DNA from: Desulfovibrio gilichinskyi
Lineage (GTDB): Bacteria > Desulfobacterota > Desulfovibrionia > Desulfovibrionales > Desulfovibrionaceae
Reading direction: 5' to 3'
Assembly: GCF_900177375.1 (NCBI RefSeq)
Contig: NZ_FWZU01000002.1
Coordinates: 620,001 to 684,000, forward strand
DNA: 64,000 nt
The translations under genes were made by a program, and so were the position numbers. Of the stretch, positions 1 to 8,896 are shown piece by piece (within the stretch, counting starts at the first letter, position 1; every line of letters begins with the position of its first letter). A model generated the notes under the pieces. That model did no database searches and was not told where the DNA came from. It saw only the letters and a program-made list of their open reading frames with translations.

Positions 1-133
1 CAATAAATTACATCAATAGAGTTTGAAGGTCTATATTTTTTGAGATATAAAGATATAGTGAGTTAAACAATAAAATCTTTACAAATTTTTATTATCGGGT
101 TTAATTCAAAGTATAGCAAAAAAGGTGGACATT

Positions 134-499
134 ATGTATAAAATACTGATTGCTGAAGATGATAGGATTTCTCAGAAACTGGCAGCACGATTTGTAGAAG
201 GAATGGGACATATTCCGTTTATCAGTCCGCATGGTAAGCACGCGTACGAAGCATTAAAGGCTGAGAATGAATTTGATGTGCTGATTACAGATTATATGAT
301 GCCGGAGATGGACGGAAGGCAGCTTATTCAAACGCTCCGCGGTGATTCTAAGTTTATGAAGTTACCGATAATTTTGATGTCGGCGGTAGTAGGTGTTTCA
401 GATATTTCTAGTCTGCTTGAACTTGGAGCTACGTATTTTTTGACAAAGCCGATTGATAAAAATGAATTTGAAGAAGTTGTTAAGCGTTGCCTGAAGTAG
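134..499 (+). CDS. Single-domain response regulator (CheY-like receiver)
   Basis: The 121-residue product is one receiver domain with no output domain. It shows the acidic pair E8-D9-D10, the phospho-acceptor Asp at about residue 53 in ITDYMMPEMDG, a Ser in LMSAV and the Lys of LTKP. Such proteins receive phosphate from a histidine kinase and act by protein contact, in chemotaxis or a phosphorelay. I chose the ATG at 134 because AGGTGG lies five bases before it; an in-frame GTG at 125 would sit inside that ribosome site. No kinase gene lies beside it, so the partner is unknown. A terminator follows. Confidence 0.9.
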   Translation: MYKILIAEDDRISQKLAARFVEGMGHIPFISPHGKHAYEALKAENEFDVLITDYMMPEMDGRQLIQTLRGDSKFMKLPIILMSAVVGVSDISSLLELGATYFLTKPIDKNEFEEVVKRCLK

Positions 500-552
500 C
501 TGTTAACTATTAAATATTATAGTGCCTTATAGCGTAATGAAGTTTTATTTAG

Positions 553-587
553 CGGATTCCGAGATTTAATCGGGGTCCGTTTTTTTG
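553..587 (+). terminator. Rho-independent terminator after the response regulator gene
   Basis: A 10-bp stem (CGGATTCCGA at 553-562 with TCGGGGTCCG at 570-579, including G-U pairs) is followed by a run of T from 580. It lies 50 bases after the stop codon and separates the response regulator from hypD. Confidence 0.8.
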
Positions 588-725
588 TTTGTAAAATTAA
601 GAGGTCACTACGGGGTTGTTACGAATCCAGATTGGGTATAATGAACTCCTAAGATTTTTTAAAAGTAAGGTTATATTTTAATTGTATTTAATATTACCTT
701 AAAACGTTAATATGGGGGGTGCGCC

Positions 726-1820
726 TTGTCCCTGAAAGTTTTAGAGCAATTTAAAAATCCAGAACTTTGTAAAGAAATTCTTGATTGCCTGAATAAAGAA
801 ATTGAGAAAGAAATACGGTTCATGGAAGTCTGCGGAACTCACACTGTAGCAATTTTCAGGAGCGGGCTTCATTCTGTTTTACCTGAAAAGGTTATTCATT
901 TGAGCGGTCCGGGGTGCCCGGTATGCGTTACTCATGAATCAGAAGTTAACGCTTTTTTGGATCTTGCAGGTAAAGACAGGGTTATCATCGCCACTTTCGG
1001 AGATCTGATAAAGGTTCCGGGGAAGAACGGGCATTGTCTTAAAAATGCTCAGGCAGACGGTGCAAGGGTGGAAATTATTTATTCACCTTTTGATGCGCTT
1101 GAAATAGCCCGCGAAAATCCGAATGATACGGTTGTTTTTCTTGGGGTAGGGTTTGAAACCACCGCTCCGGCCATAGCCGCAACGGTTTTAATGGCAGCAG
1201 AGCAGAAGCTTGATAATTTTAAGGTTCTGTCTTTTCATAAACTTGTTCCTCCAGCTCTTGATGTCCTGATATCCGATCCTGAAACAAAAATTGACGGCTT
1301 TCTGCTGCCCGGTCATGTTTCAACAGTTATCGGTATTCATCCTTATGATTTTATCGGTGCTAAGTATGGCAAACCTGCTGTTGTTGCAGGGTTTGAACCT
1401 GTAGATATCCTTTTAGCCTTACTTCAGATGGTTCGATCCAGAAAAGAGGCGCATCCAAAGGTCGTCAATCAGTACCAGCGCGGTGTTTCTGAAAACGGCA
1501 ACCCAAAAGCTGTTGAAGTTATGTATCAGGTTTTTAAACCGGCTGATGCATTATGGCGCGGCATCGGGATGATTAAAGGCAGCGGTCTTGAGTTTGCAGA
1601 TAGATATGAAAGCTTCGATGCTAAAAAAGTTTTTGATCTTAAAATCGGAGAATGTCCGGCTTTACCCGGTTGTAAGTGCGGAGAAGTATTGAAAGGGAAA
1701 ATGACTCCAGATCAATGCCCTCTGTTCGGGAAAGCCTGTAATCCCTCTTCACCGGTAGGTCCTTGCATGGTTTCAACCGAAGGCAGTTGCGCCGCATACT
1801 TCAAATACAAAGTAGATTAA
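726..1820 (+). CDS. hypD: Hydrogenase maturation factor HypD
   Basis: HypD is an iron-sulfur scaffold protein that, with HypC, holds the Fe(CN)2CO unit built for the active site of [NiFe]-hydrogenases in the cytoplasm. The 364-residue product has the conserved MEVCGTHT motif (Cys36), the GPGCPVC motif (Cys64, Cys67) and the Cys-rich C-terminal region with CPALPGCKCG, CPLFGKAC and GPCMVS. The start is a TTG at 726, placed six bases after a G-run (714-719); no better in-frame ATG precedes the first conserved block. The stop is one base before the hypE ATG, so the two genes form an operon. hypA, hypB, hypC and hypF are not in the window. Confidence 0.96.
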   Translation: MSLKVLEQFKNPELCKEILDCLNKEIEKEIRFMEVCGTHTVAIFRSGLHSVLPEKVIHLSGPGCPVCVTHESEVNAFLDLAGKDRVIIATFGDLIKVPGKNGHCLKNAQADGARVEIIYSPFDALEIARENPNDTVVFLGVGFETTAPAIAATVLMAAEQKLDNFKVLSFHKLVPPALDVLISDPETKIDGFLLPGHVSTVIGIHPYDFIGAKYGKPAVVAGFEPVDILLALLQMVRSRKEAHPKVVNQYQRGVSENGNPKAVEVMYQVFKPADALWRGIGMIKGSGLEFADRYESFDAKKVFDLKIGECPALPGCKCGEVLKGKMTPDQCPLFGKACNPSSPVGPCMVSTEGSCAAYFKYKVD

Positions 1821-1821
1821 T

Positions 1822-2829
1822 ATGTCCTCAGATAAAGTTTTACTTGATTACGGTTCTGGCGGAAGAGCTTCCCAGAGACTTATTTCAGAGCTCTTCATTA
1901 AACATTTTGCTAATCCTGAACTTGAACGGCTTAATGATGCTGCCGCATTTAAAATTGACGGCAAAATTTCCATGAGTACTGACAGCTTCACGGTTGATCC
2001 GATATTCTTCCCCGGCGGAAACATCGGTTCTCTTGCTGTGCACGGCACAGTCAATGATGTGGCCATGCTCGGCGCAATTCCTAAGTATATGACTTGTGCC
2101 TATATTATCGAAGAAGGTTTTCCAATGGCAGATCTTGAGATAATAGTTAAATCTATGGGAGAATCAGCCAGAGAAGCCGGAGTGGCAATCGTTACCGGTG
2201 ATACTAAAGTTGTTCCTAAGGGAGCTGTTGATAAAATATTTATCAACACGACAGGAGTCGGCCAGATTGTTGCGGATCCTATGCCCAGCGGAGACAGAGC
2301 TGCCGTTGGTGACGCTGTTCTGATCAGCGGAACGATGGGGGATCACGGTTTGACAATTCTCGGAACGCGCAAAGGGCTTTCTTTAGAATCAAATGTTATG
2401 AGTGATTGTGCGTCCCTTAATCATCTGCTTGTTAAGCTTGTGCAGGAAATTCCTGACATTCATGTTTTCCGTGATCCTACGCGCGGCGGGCTTGCCACAA
2501 CGCTGAACGAAATTACAACCGCTTCAAATGTTTGCTGTGAACTGGAAGAATCTTCAATTCCGGTTAAACCGGAAGTTGTCGGAGGTTGTTCTTTCTTAGG
2601 ACTCGATCCTCTTTATCTCGCAAATGAAGGTAAATTCTTGTGTATTCTGCCTCAGAAATACGCCGAGAAGGCCCTTGAAATCATGCGTGCTGATAAACTC
2701 GGCAAGGATGCTTGTCAGGTCGGGACTATCACCGATGCAAATCCAGGAAAAGTCATTCTCATAACTCCGTTAGGAGGAAGGCGTCTTTTAAATATGCTTG
2801 AAGGTGAACAGCTGCCTAGAATCTGCTAG
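1822..2829 (+). CDS. hypE: Hydrogenase maturation factor HypE (carbamoyl dehydratase)
   Basis: HypE dehydrates the thiocarbamate on its own C-terminal Cys to a thiocyanate, supplying the cyanide ligands of [NiFe]-hydrogenase through the HypC-HypD complex. The 335-residue product has the PurM/AIRS-type ATP-binding N-terminal half (DYGSGGRASQ, then STDSF and VNDVAM), the RDPTRGG block in the middle and the diagnostic C-terminal PRIC with Cys as last residue. It starts one base after hypD and is followed by a terminator, so hypD-hypE is a two-gene unit. Confidence 0.97.
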   Translation: MSSDKVLLDYGSGGRASQRLISELFIKHFANPELERLNDAAAFKIDGKISMSTDSFTVDPIFFPGGNIGSLAVHGTVNDVAMLGAIPKYMTCAYIIEEGFPMADLEIIVKSMGESAREAGVAIVTGDTKVVPKGAVDKIFINTTGVGQIVADPMPSGDRAAVGDAVLISGTMGDHGLTILGTRKGLSLESNVMSDCASLNHLLVKLVQEIPDIHVFRDPTRGGLATTLNEITTASNVCCELEESSIPVKPEVVGGCSFLGLDPLYLANEGKFLCILPQKYAEKALEIMRADKLGKDACQVGTITDANPGKVILITPLGGRRLLNMLEGEQLPRIC

Positions 2830-2855
2830 TATATTTCTCATAGATAAGTTTTATT

Positions 2856-2891
2856 AAAACTCCGTTTCTTAAAAAGAAGCGGAGTTTTTTT
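2856..2891 (+). terminator. Rho-independent terminator after hypE
   Basis: ACTCCGTTTCTT (2859-2870) pairs with AAGAAGCGGAGT (2874-2885) with one G-U pair, followed by a T-run to 2891. It closes the hypDE unit. Confidence 0.88.
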
Positions 2892-2956
2892 GTGCAACAG
2901 AAAATGGTGAAACATAAAAGATAATGTGCTAAGAATTAAGTAGCAAAGGAGTAACC

Positions 2957-4201
2957 GTGGAAAATCTGACTAACGAATGCCTGATCTCTATAGATAAAAT
3001 ATTAGATGATGAAAGTATCGAGGTTTATTTTCAACCCATACTTTCTCTGGAGTCTAAAGGTATTATCGGTTTCGAAGCCTTTTCACGTGGAGTTAATGAG
3101 GCGGGGAAAACAATTGTTGAACCGGTATGCATGTTTAGTTCTTCGCTACCGCCGGAAACGCAACTTAAAGTTGAAAAGTTGTGTGTGAACAATATTTTGA
3201 AGTCTTTTAAGAATATTCATCTAAAATATAAAAATATGATTCTTTTCTTGAACGTAAACAGCAATGTTTATAATCTGCCTGAAAATGAGAAACAGTATCC
3301 GTTTAAGACTCTGGAATCATATAATTTTAATCCCCGTACAATCGCATTTGAATTTGAAGTTTCTCAACTTGAAAAAAAAATACCTCTCAGCCTGATAGGT
3401 TCATTGCAGAAAAGCGGTTACAGAATTTCTCTTGATAACACCCGTGTAAGTTTAGCTGGATTAGAAGTTGTTTTTAAAATCCGCCCGGATTTTGTTAAGC
3501 TTGATAGGTTTTTTTTCGGGGGAATTGATAAATCAAATCATAAGAAAAACATGGTCAGGGCTGCATCTCTTATTTTTGAACAGGCAGGTGCGATGCCTGT
3601 TGCCAAGGGTGTTGAAACAGAAGCGGAAGCTCTCGCTCTGGCAGAATCAGGTTTTTATCTTCAGCAGGGTTTTTTTTATGCAAATGACAGTAATGGTGAA
3701 AACGGTTCCGCAAGTTTCAGTGATAAAATAGCAAAGCTGAATTCTGATTTCAGAGCTGTTAATATTGCAAAGTTTGATGAATCCCGTGAAAGATTCGCCC
3801 ATTTTCATCTTGTCTTAAAAGGTACAGTGTCAAAACTGCAACAAGAAGAACTTTCAGGTCTGAATAATATTCTTAAAGAATTGGTAAAAAAAGAGCGGGA
3901 TATTGTATCAGTTTTTGTTTTAGATGCTTCCGGCAAGCAGGTTTCGCAGCGTTTTGTAGGCAGATCAGGAGATCTTATAGGGCGGACTGTGGAAATGTCC
4001 GTTACCGGTAGTGACCACAGCCATGAAGATTATTTCATGTATTTAAATTCAGGGCTGGAGAAAGTTGCCGGAATTAAGCAAATTTCTGCGTTCTGCCGTG
4101 AAGATTCGAGATATATTGCAGGATTTTTTTACAGAGATGACGGGAGGCGGGGATTAATCATGGTCCTAGAGTATCTGGATAAATCCCAAAAAGATGATTA
4201 A
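2957..4201 (+). CDS. EAL-domain protein with degenerate active site and PAS-like C-terminal domain
   Basis: Residues about 15-255 are an EAL domain, the fold of cyclic di-GMP phosphodiesterases. The signature is altered: EAL reads E40-A-F-S-R, the metal-binding DDFG loop reads D160-N-T-R, and the AEGVE block reads AKGVE with Lys217 in place of the catalytic-region Glu. QG at 237-238 and Lys181 remain. Residues about 280-414 look like a PAS/Cache-like sensory domain, resembling the EAL-plus-C-terminal layout of Bacillus YkuI; this match is by eye only. I infer c-di-GMP binding or signalling without hydrolysis. The GTG start at 2957 has AAAGGAG at 2945-2951. The stop overlaps the convergent CLC gene by a few bases. 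Confidence 0.85.
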   Translation: MENLTNECLISIDKILDDESIEVYFQPILSLESKGIIGFEAFSRGVNEAGKTIVEPVCMFSSSLPPETQLKVEKLCVNNILKSFKNIHLKYKNMILFLNVNSNVYNLPENEKQYPFKTLESYNFNPRTIAFEFEVSQLEKKIPLSLIGSLQKSGYRISLDNTRVSLAGLEVVFKIRPDFVKLDRFFFGGIDKSNHKKNMVRAASLIFEQAGAMPVAKGVETEAEALALAESGFYLQQGFFYANDSNGENGSASFSDKIAKLNSDFRAVNIAKFDESRERFAHFHLVLKGTVSKLQQEELSGLNNILKELVKKERDIVSVFVLDASGKQVSQRFVGRSGDLIGRTVEMSVTGSDHSHEDYFMYLNSGLEKVAGIKQISAFCREDSRYIAGFFYRDDGRRGLIMVLEYLDKSQKDD

Positions 4202-5997
4202 TTTTTAACAGCAAGAGACAGTATTCTGTTTCTCTGCCGCTTTTCCTGAAATTTTTTGAAGGCTTCAATTGATTTAATGATCCCTATTACTTTGTTTTCG
4301 CTGTCTATAACTGGAAGGAAAGATACTCCTGTCCTTTCAAAAAGCATCAAAGCTTCTTTTAAATTAGAGTTCTGTGGAACTGATACAATTGTTCTGTTCA
4401 TGATGGAATCGACAATTGCAGGAAGTTCCTTCAGGTAATTTTGATCTTTAAAGTACGGGCGCATGTCTCTAAGCGTTAGAATTCCTTCTATCTTTTTATC
4501 ATCGTTTAATACCGGAAAGTGAGGAAAAGGCGAACTGAGGACCATTTCCATTGCTTTGCTCAGTGGATCAGACATCTTCAAAGTGTCAAAATCTGTTTCC
4601 ATTACTTCGGTAATTGCGACATTTACTAAAACAGATTCATCATGACCTCTGATAATGTTCACTCCCTGACGCAGTAGTTTGGCTTCGTAAATTGAATATC
4701 CGTTAAGCATCCTGACAACCAGTGTGCTTGTCATACATCCGACCATCATGGGTAGGATAATTTTGTATGAGTAGGTAAGTTCGAAAACGGTTAAGACGGC
4801 GGTTATAGGGGCAAGAGTCGTTCCTGCAACGACGGTTCCCATTCCGACCAAAGCATATTGACTGTGTGTAAGGGCCAGGCTCGGGAAAAGCATATTTAGT
4901 CCAGTGCTGACGGATATGCCTAAAGTTGCCCCCAGAACGAGCGAGGGAGCAAAAATGCCTCCGCTCATACCCGATCCAAGGCAAAGCGATGTCGCAACCA
5001 TTTTAGCAGCAAGCAGGAGCAGAGCAAGGTCAAGCGGCAATACTCCGGTGAGGCTCAGGTTTACGGTTTCGTAGCCGACTCCCAATACTCCAGGGATTTT
5101 CAGCGCAATTAAACCGAGAATGAGTCCGCCGATTCCAGGTTTAATCCAGTCTTTAATCGGAATCTTATCGAATATGTTTTCTGTGGTTCGGATCATTGCT
5201 ATAAATGCGAGTGAAACGAACCCTGCAAGAATTCCCAGTATGAAAAAAATGATCAGTTCTTCGAAGTTGTTGAAAGTGAAGTGTGGTGCATCGAAGGTCG
5301 GAAAGTCACCCCAGAAGAATTTTGAAAGAGCTGACGCTGTGACAGATGCCACGATTATGTGGCTGATATAAGATATTTCGGTGTCCAGCAGAAGAATTTC
5401 GATCGCGAAGAGGGTACCTGTCAGCGGTGCATTGAATGTAGCAGAAATTCCGGCGGCGGCTCCCGCTGCCACGCAGACAGGAAGCATGCTTTTATCCAGC
5501 TTGAAAATTCTGGAGACGGAGGATCCGAGTGATGCCCCTATCTGAACGATTGGACCTTCACGGCCGACTGAGGCTCCGCACCCGATCAAAAGGCTTGTAA
5601 CGAGTGCTTTTAAAAAGGTGATTCTGTGTCTGATTACGCCGCCGCGAACGGCAATAGCCTTGATAACTTCCGGAACTCCGGGGCCTTTTGCCTCAGGAGC
5701 CCAGTTGGTGATGATCACTCCGGCAGCAAGTCCTCCGGCGCAGGGTAGCAGAAGAACCAGCCACCAAGGTGAGTTGGCGGCACTTTCAAGAAAATCGGAA
5801 CCTTTAGTCCAGAAAGCTGATTGAAAAATCTCTATCAGCCATCTGAAAAAAAAGGCCCCCAATGCTGCCGCAAGACCGATGACAACGGAAAAAGTCATTA
5901 GCAATAAGTATTGAGTCCTGGGACTTTCTAATTTTGAATCAGACTTTTTTCCGGTGCTGTCCGGCTCGCTGCTGCCAGGCCCGTAGCTTGACGCCAT
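4198..5997 (-). CDS. CLC-family chloride channel or transporter with CBS domains
   Basis: The 599-residue membrane protein moves chloride across the inner membrane. It has about a dozen hydrophobic helices in residues 30-440, then two CBS domains (about 455-585) that usually bind adenine nucleotides. CLC signatures are visible: GPGVPE, GREGP with the gating Glu, NAPLTG and GIFAPS. In E. coli ClC-ec1 the proton-pathway Glu203 lies in the sequence FIIEEM; here the segment reads FAIEIL, so that position is Ile. This may mean channel behaviour rather than Cl-/H+ exchange, but many CBS-containing bacterial homologues vary here. The 3' end meets the EAL gene convergently. Confidence 0.93.
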   Translation of the reverse strand: MASSYGPGSSEPDSTGKKSDSKLESPRTQYLLLMTFSVVIGLAAALGAFFFRWLIEIFQSAFWTKGSDFLESAANSPWWLVLLLPCAGGLAAGVIITNWAPEAKGPGVPEVIKAIAVRGGVIRHRITFLKALVTSLLIGCGASVGREGPIVQIGASLGSSVSRIFKLDKSMLPVCVAAGAAAGISATFNAPLTGTLFAIEILLLDTEISYISHIIVASVTASALSKFFWGDFPTFDAPHFTFNNFEELIIFFILGILAGFVSLAFIAMIRTTENIFDKIPIKDWIKPGIGGLILGLIALKIPGVLGVGYETVNLSLTGVLPLDLALLLLAAKMVATSLCLGSGMSGGIFAPSLVLGATLGISVSTGLNMLFPSLALTHSQYALVGMGTVVAGTTLAPITAVLTVFELTYSYKIILPMMVGCMTSTLVVRMLNGYSIYEAKLLRQGVNIIRGHDESVLVNVAITEVMETDFDTLKMSDPLSKAMEMVLSSPFPHFPVLNDDKKIEGILTLRDMRPYFKDQNYLKELPAIVDSIMNRTIVSVPQNSNLKEALMLFERTGVSFLPVIDSENKVIGIIKSIEAFKKFQEKRQRNRILSLAVKN

Positions 5998-6019
5998 GGT
6001 AAATTAATTTCCAAGAACT

Positions 6020-6970
6020 CTATTTTTGGATAAGAGCGATTGCTCTTTTAGCAAGCTGTGTTACTTCCGGTTTTGATATCTGATCATCCGCTCCGACTGA
6101 TTCCCCTTTGTGGCGAAGCTTGTCGGTAATAATAGAGGAGAAAAGGATAACAGGCAGTTCTTTGAGAACAGGATCAGCTTTTATGCGTACAGTGAGGTTA
6201 TGCCCATCCATGACCGGCATTTCAATATCTGAAATTACGACGTTTATATAGTCTTTGATAGGTCGCTTATCTTCAAGTGACATCTTTTTCAGTTGCAGAA
6301 GTTTTTCCCAGCATTCACGTCCGGTATTAGCTGTCTCAACCAGAAATTTGGCTCTGGTCATAAGTTCATAAAGCATTTCACGGATAAGAGTGGAGTCGTC
6401 GGCGATGAGTGCTTTATAACCACCGGTAACTTCCCAGTCTACGGAATCATCAAGCTGGAGGCCAAGTGCCGGGTTAAGCTCTGCAACGATTTTTTCAAGA
6501 TCAAGGATAAGAGAGATACGATCTTCAAATTTAACAACACCTGTGATTGAGTCCTGTGAAAGAGAAGATACATATGCTGAAGGAGCTTCAACTTTTTCCC
6601 AGCTTATTCTGTGAATTCTGGTTACACCGGAAACAAGGAAAGCAGAAGAAACGTTATTGAACTCTGTAACAATAACTTTGGGAGGCTCGGTTTCAACACG
6701 TTCCTTGTTAAGCCAAAAGCTTAAGTCAACAAGCGGGATAACTTTGTTGCGAAGATTGAATGTACCCATAATTGACGGGTGTGCTACTTTCGGCAGGTGA
6801 GTGACCTTTTCAGGCATTCTTATAATTTCGAGTACTTTTGCTACGTTTACACCGTAAAATCCGTGGTAGTTTTCTTCCCCGTCTTCCTGTGGTGCTTCTT
6901 CAAGCCAGAACTCAACGATTTCAAGCTCGTTCGTACCTGCTTCAAGTAAAATATCGGTCTGGGATGACAT
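6020..6970 (-). CDS. cheV: CheV-type chemotaxis protein (CheW domain plus receiver)
   Basis: The product (316 residues) joins an N-terminal CheW-like coupling domain (about 15-155) to a C-terminal receiver domain (about 185-310). The receiver shows the acidic ADD, the phospho-acceptor Asp in VISDIEMPVMDG, a Ser-Ser in LFSSI and the Lys of ISKPE. CheV links chemoreceptors to the CheA kinase and tunes adaptation by phosphorylation. I use the ATG at 6970 because a GGAG (complement of 6977-6980) lies six bases upstream; an in-frame ATG nine codons earlier has no such site. It stands alone, with CLC downstream on the same strand. Confidence 0.92.
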   Translation of the reverse strand: MSSQTDILLEAGTNELEIVEFWLEEAPQEDGEENYHGFYGVNVAKVLEIIRMPEKVTHLPKVAHPSIMGTFNLRNKVIPLVDLSFWLNKERVETEPPKVIVTEFNNVSSAFLVSGVTRIHRISWEKVEAPSAYVSSLSQDSITGVVKFEDRISLILDLEKIVAELNPALGLQLDDSVDWEVTGGYKALIADDSTLIREMLYELMTRAKFLVETANTGRECWEKLLQLKKMSLEDKRPIKDYINVVISDIEMPVMDGHNLTVRIKADPVLKELPVILFSSIITDKLRHKGESVGADDQISKPEVTQLAKRAIALIQK

Positions 6971-7084
6971 AGTGGTCTCCGGTAATGGTCTGGTCAATTG
7001 TATGATTTCAAAATATATATTACCCTTAGAAGAGACAAATCGTCAACACAGGGTAAATAAAAAAACAAATTAATTTAAAAAAAA

Positions 7085-8050
7085 CTATTCGTCTACTAGC
7101 TTTGATATTTTCCGGACAGTTTCAAGAAGTTCTTCCCAGTTCTGGCATGTTGAAATGCTGCCGCGAACCGCTCTGATTCCGTTTTTACCTTTTGCATATC
7201 TTGGCAGCATGGATCTGATTTTTCGGAAAGAACCGTTGCTCCTGTCAAATTCACGACTGGAGAGAATATGTTCTTCCATTGTTTTGCCTAAATCGAAGTC
7301 AGGCAGAGATTCACAGTTAGGTTCGTCAATAAGTTTTAGGTATCGTGAGAAAATTGCAGGATCATATAAGGCACCGCGCGCAAACATAATTCCGTCAATT
7401 CCTGTCTGCCTGATACATTCTATGCCGTCTTCCGCTGTAAACAAGTCACCGCTTCCGATTACCGGTATTGATACATGCTTTTTTAGAATGGCCAGCTTTG
7501 ACCAGTCAGCTGTGCCTGAAAACATCTGTTTGGCATATCTCGGGTGGAGAGTGATCCAGCCTATGCCGACATCTTCAAGCCTTCTTGCCACTTCAAGGTA
7601 ATTATCTTCACCGGACATGAACCCCAGCCTTATTTTAACTCCTACGCGGCCTTCTCCTGCAACTTTGACCATGTTGGCTGCCGTTTGTACAAGTCTGTCC
7701 GGTTCAAGCAGCAGGGCGGATCCTCCGCCAGCTTTAAGTACTTTTTTAACAGGGCATCCTGAGTTTAAATCGAAAAAAGTATGGCCCTGTTCTACAAGAT
7801 CAGGCATTGTATCTAAATAGTCTTGAGGATCACCTCCGAAAAGCTGGACCACAAGAGGATTGTCTTCCTGACAGGTTGCAAGAAGAGATTTTGTTCCGTT
7901 ACCGTTGTATTTAAGACCTTTAACGCTGATCATCTCAGTGCAGGCTACTGAACAGCCCCGTTTTCTACATAACATACGAAAGGGGAGGTCGGAATATCCT
8001 GCCAAAGGGGCAAGCCAAGGTTTTTTGGGATGTATAGAAAGTAAATTCAT
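7085..8050 (-). CDS. dus: tRNA-dihydrouridine synthase (Dus family)
   Basis: Dus enzymes use FMN and NADPH to reduce uridines in the tRNA D-loop. The 321-residue product has the N-terminal APLAGYSDLPFR block of the TIM-barrel, the catalytic Cys99 in LNSGCPVKKV, KIRLGF, TLHPRYAKQMF and the phosphate-binding IGSGD and FARGA blocks. The length and motif style fit the DusB/DusC group; which tRNA positions it modifies cannot be told. It reads away from the tRNA cluster at 8387, which is its substrate class but on the other strand. Confidence 0.95.
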   Translation of the reverse strand: MNLLSIHPKKPWLAPLAGYSDLPFRMLCRKRGCSVACTEMISVKGLKYNGNGTKSLLATCQEDNPLVVQLFGGDPQDYLDTMPDLVEQGHTFFDLNSGCPVKKVLKAGGGSALLLEPDRLVQTAANMVKVAGEGRVGVKIRLGFMSGEDNYLEVARRLEDVGIGWITLHPRYAKQMFSGTADWSKLAILKKHVSIPVIGSGDLFTAEDGIECIRQTGIDGIMFARGALYDPAIFSRYLKLIDEPNCESLPDFDLGKTMEEHILSSREFDRSNGSFRKIRSMLPRYAKGKNGIRAVRGSISTCQNWEELLETVRKISKLVDE

Positions 8051-8302
8051 ATAGTTATACCTGAAATAAAAAAGTGTTTGAGTGGTTGTAAAACAATTTT
8101 AGCAAGCGGGGATGGAATACACCAAAAGGGTGTAAAGTCAATGTTTACGTGCCCTGCAGAGGTATGTAGCTGAGAAGGCACTAAAAAAAATATTAAAAAA
8201 TAAAAAAAAGGTGTTGACTTCTATACCGATTTCCATTTAAACCCCGCTTCGTTGCTTCGGCAAAACACAGTTCATTCAAATTTTTCACTTTGCACTTCGA
8301 AG

Positions 8303-8326
8303 AAAAAAACTTTCACCTCGGTGAAA
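8303..8326 (-). terminator. Terminator-like hairpin read on the minus strand
   Basis: TTTCAC (8311-8316) and GTGAAA (8321-8326) form a 6-bp stem with a CTCG loop. On the minus strand it is followed by G and seven T (complement of 8303-8309). It lies upstream of dus with no minus-strand gene to its right, so it may stop antisense transcription from the tRNA region. Confidence 0.4.
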
Positions 8327-8344
8327 AAAAGATTCAGAAAAAGC

Positions 8345-8373
8345 TTGCAATCTCGAAAAAGAACTTGTAGTAA
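8345..8373 (+). promoter_or_regulatory. Sigma-70 type promoter for the tRNA-tuf operon
   Basis: TTGCAA (8345-8350) and TAGTAA (8368-8373) are separated by 17 bases. Transcription would begin about seven bases after the -10, just before the first tRNA at 8387. Confidence 0.55.
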
Positions 8374-8386
8374 AGTCGACCTTAGT

Positions 8387-8462
8387 GCTGGCGTAGCTCA
8401 ATTGGTAGAGCAGCTGATTTGTAATCAGCAGGTTGCGGGTTCAAGTCCCATCGCCAGCTCCA
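8387..8462 (+). tRNA. tRNA-Thr (TGT)
   Basis: The acceptor stem GCTGGCG pairs with CGCCAGC (8452-8458). The anticodon stem GCTGA/TCAGC frames the loop TTTGTAA with anticodon TGT. The T-loop is TTCAAGT, and CCA is encoded at 8460-8462. It is the first gene of the tRNA-tuf operon. Confidence 0.97.
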
Positions 8463-8486
8463 GAAGTAACAGTTTTAAAATATAGT

Positions 8487-8571
8487 GGTGGGGTTCCCGA
8501 GTGGCCAAAGGGAACAGACTGTAAATCTGTCGGCATCGCCTTCGGAGGTTCAAATCCTCCCCCCACCACCA
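8487..8571 (+). tRNA. tRNA-Tyr (GTA)
   Basis: This is an 85-base class II tRNA with a long variable arm. The acceptor stem GGTGGGG pairs with CCCCACC (8561-8567). The anticodon loop CTGTAAA carries GTA, the T-arm is GGAGG/CCTCC, and CCA is encoded. Confidence 0.97.
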
Positions 8572-8629
8572 CATTTGATAATCGCGCTGTAGGAGACAGG
8601 GAGACCTGTTGTGTAACTACGGACAAAGA

Positions 8630-8705
8630 GCGGGAATAGCTCAACGGCTAGAGCATCAGCCTTCCAAGCTGAGGGTTGCGAGTTCGAATCTCGTTTCCCG
8701 CTCCA
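8630..8705 (+). tRNA. tRNA-Gly (TCC)
   Basis: The acceptor stem GCGGGAA pairs with TTCCCGC (8695-8701). The anticodon loop CTTCCAA carries TCC, and CCA is encoded at 8703-8705. Confidence 0.97.
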
Positions 8706-8749
8706 TTTCTGAATTTACCTCCCATAGTCCACCTGCGCGTTTAATCGAT

Positions 8750-8825
<76 letters not shown>

Positions 8826-8896
8826 TACATTTATTTAATGACCTTTGAACGCTTTAAATCAGCACGAAGCTGAAAGAAAATTTAGGGGGATTTATC

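Larger units (their letters stand above)
8051..8386. other. Non-coding region between dus and the tRNA cluster
   Basis: No convincing gene is seen. The stretch is A-rich (8181-8210). It holds a possible promoter (TTGACT at 8214-8219, TTTAAA at 8236-8241), a small hairpin at 8311-8326 that would act as a terminator on the minus strand, and a better promoter next to the tRNAs (8345-8373). Confidence 0.6.

Noticed and set aside
5618-5824. Plus-strand frame inside the CLC gene.
   Set aside because: It is antisense to a well-conserved transport region and has no independent support.
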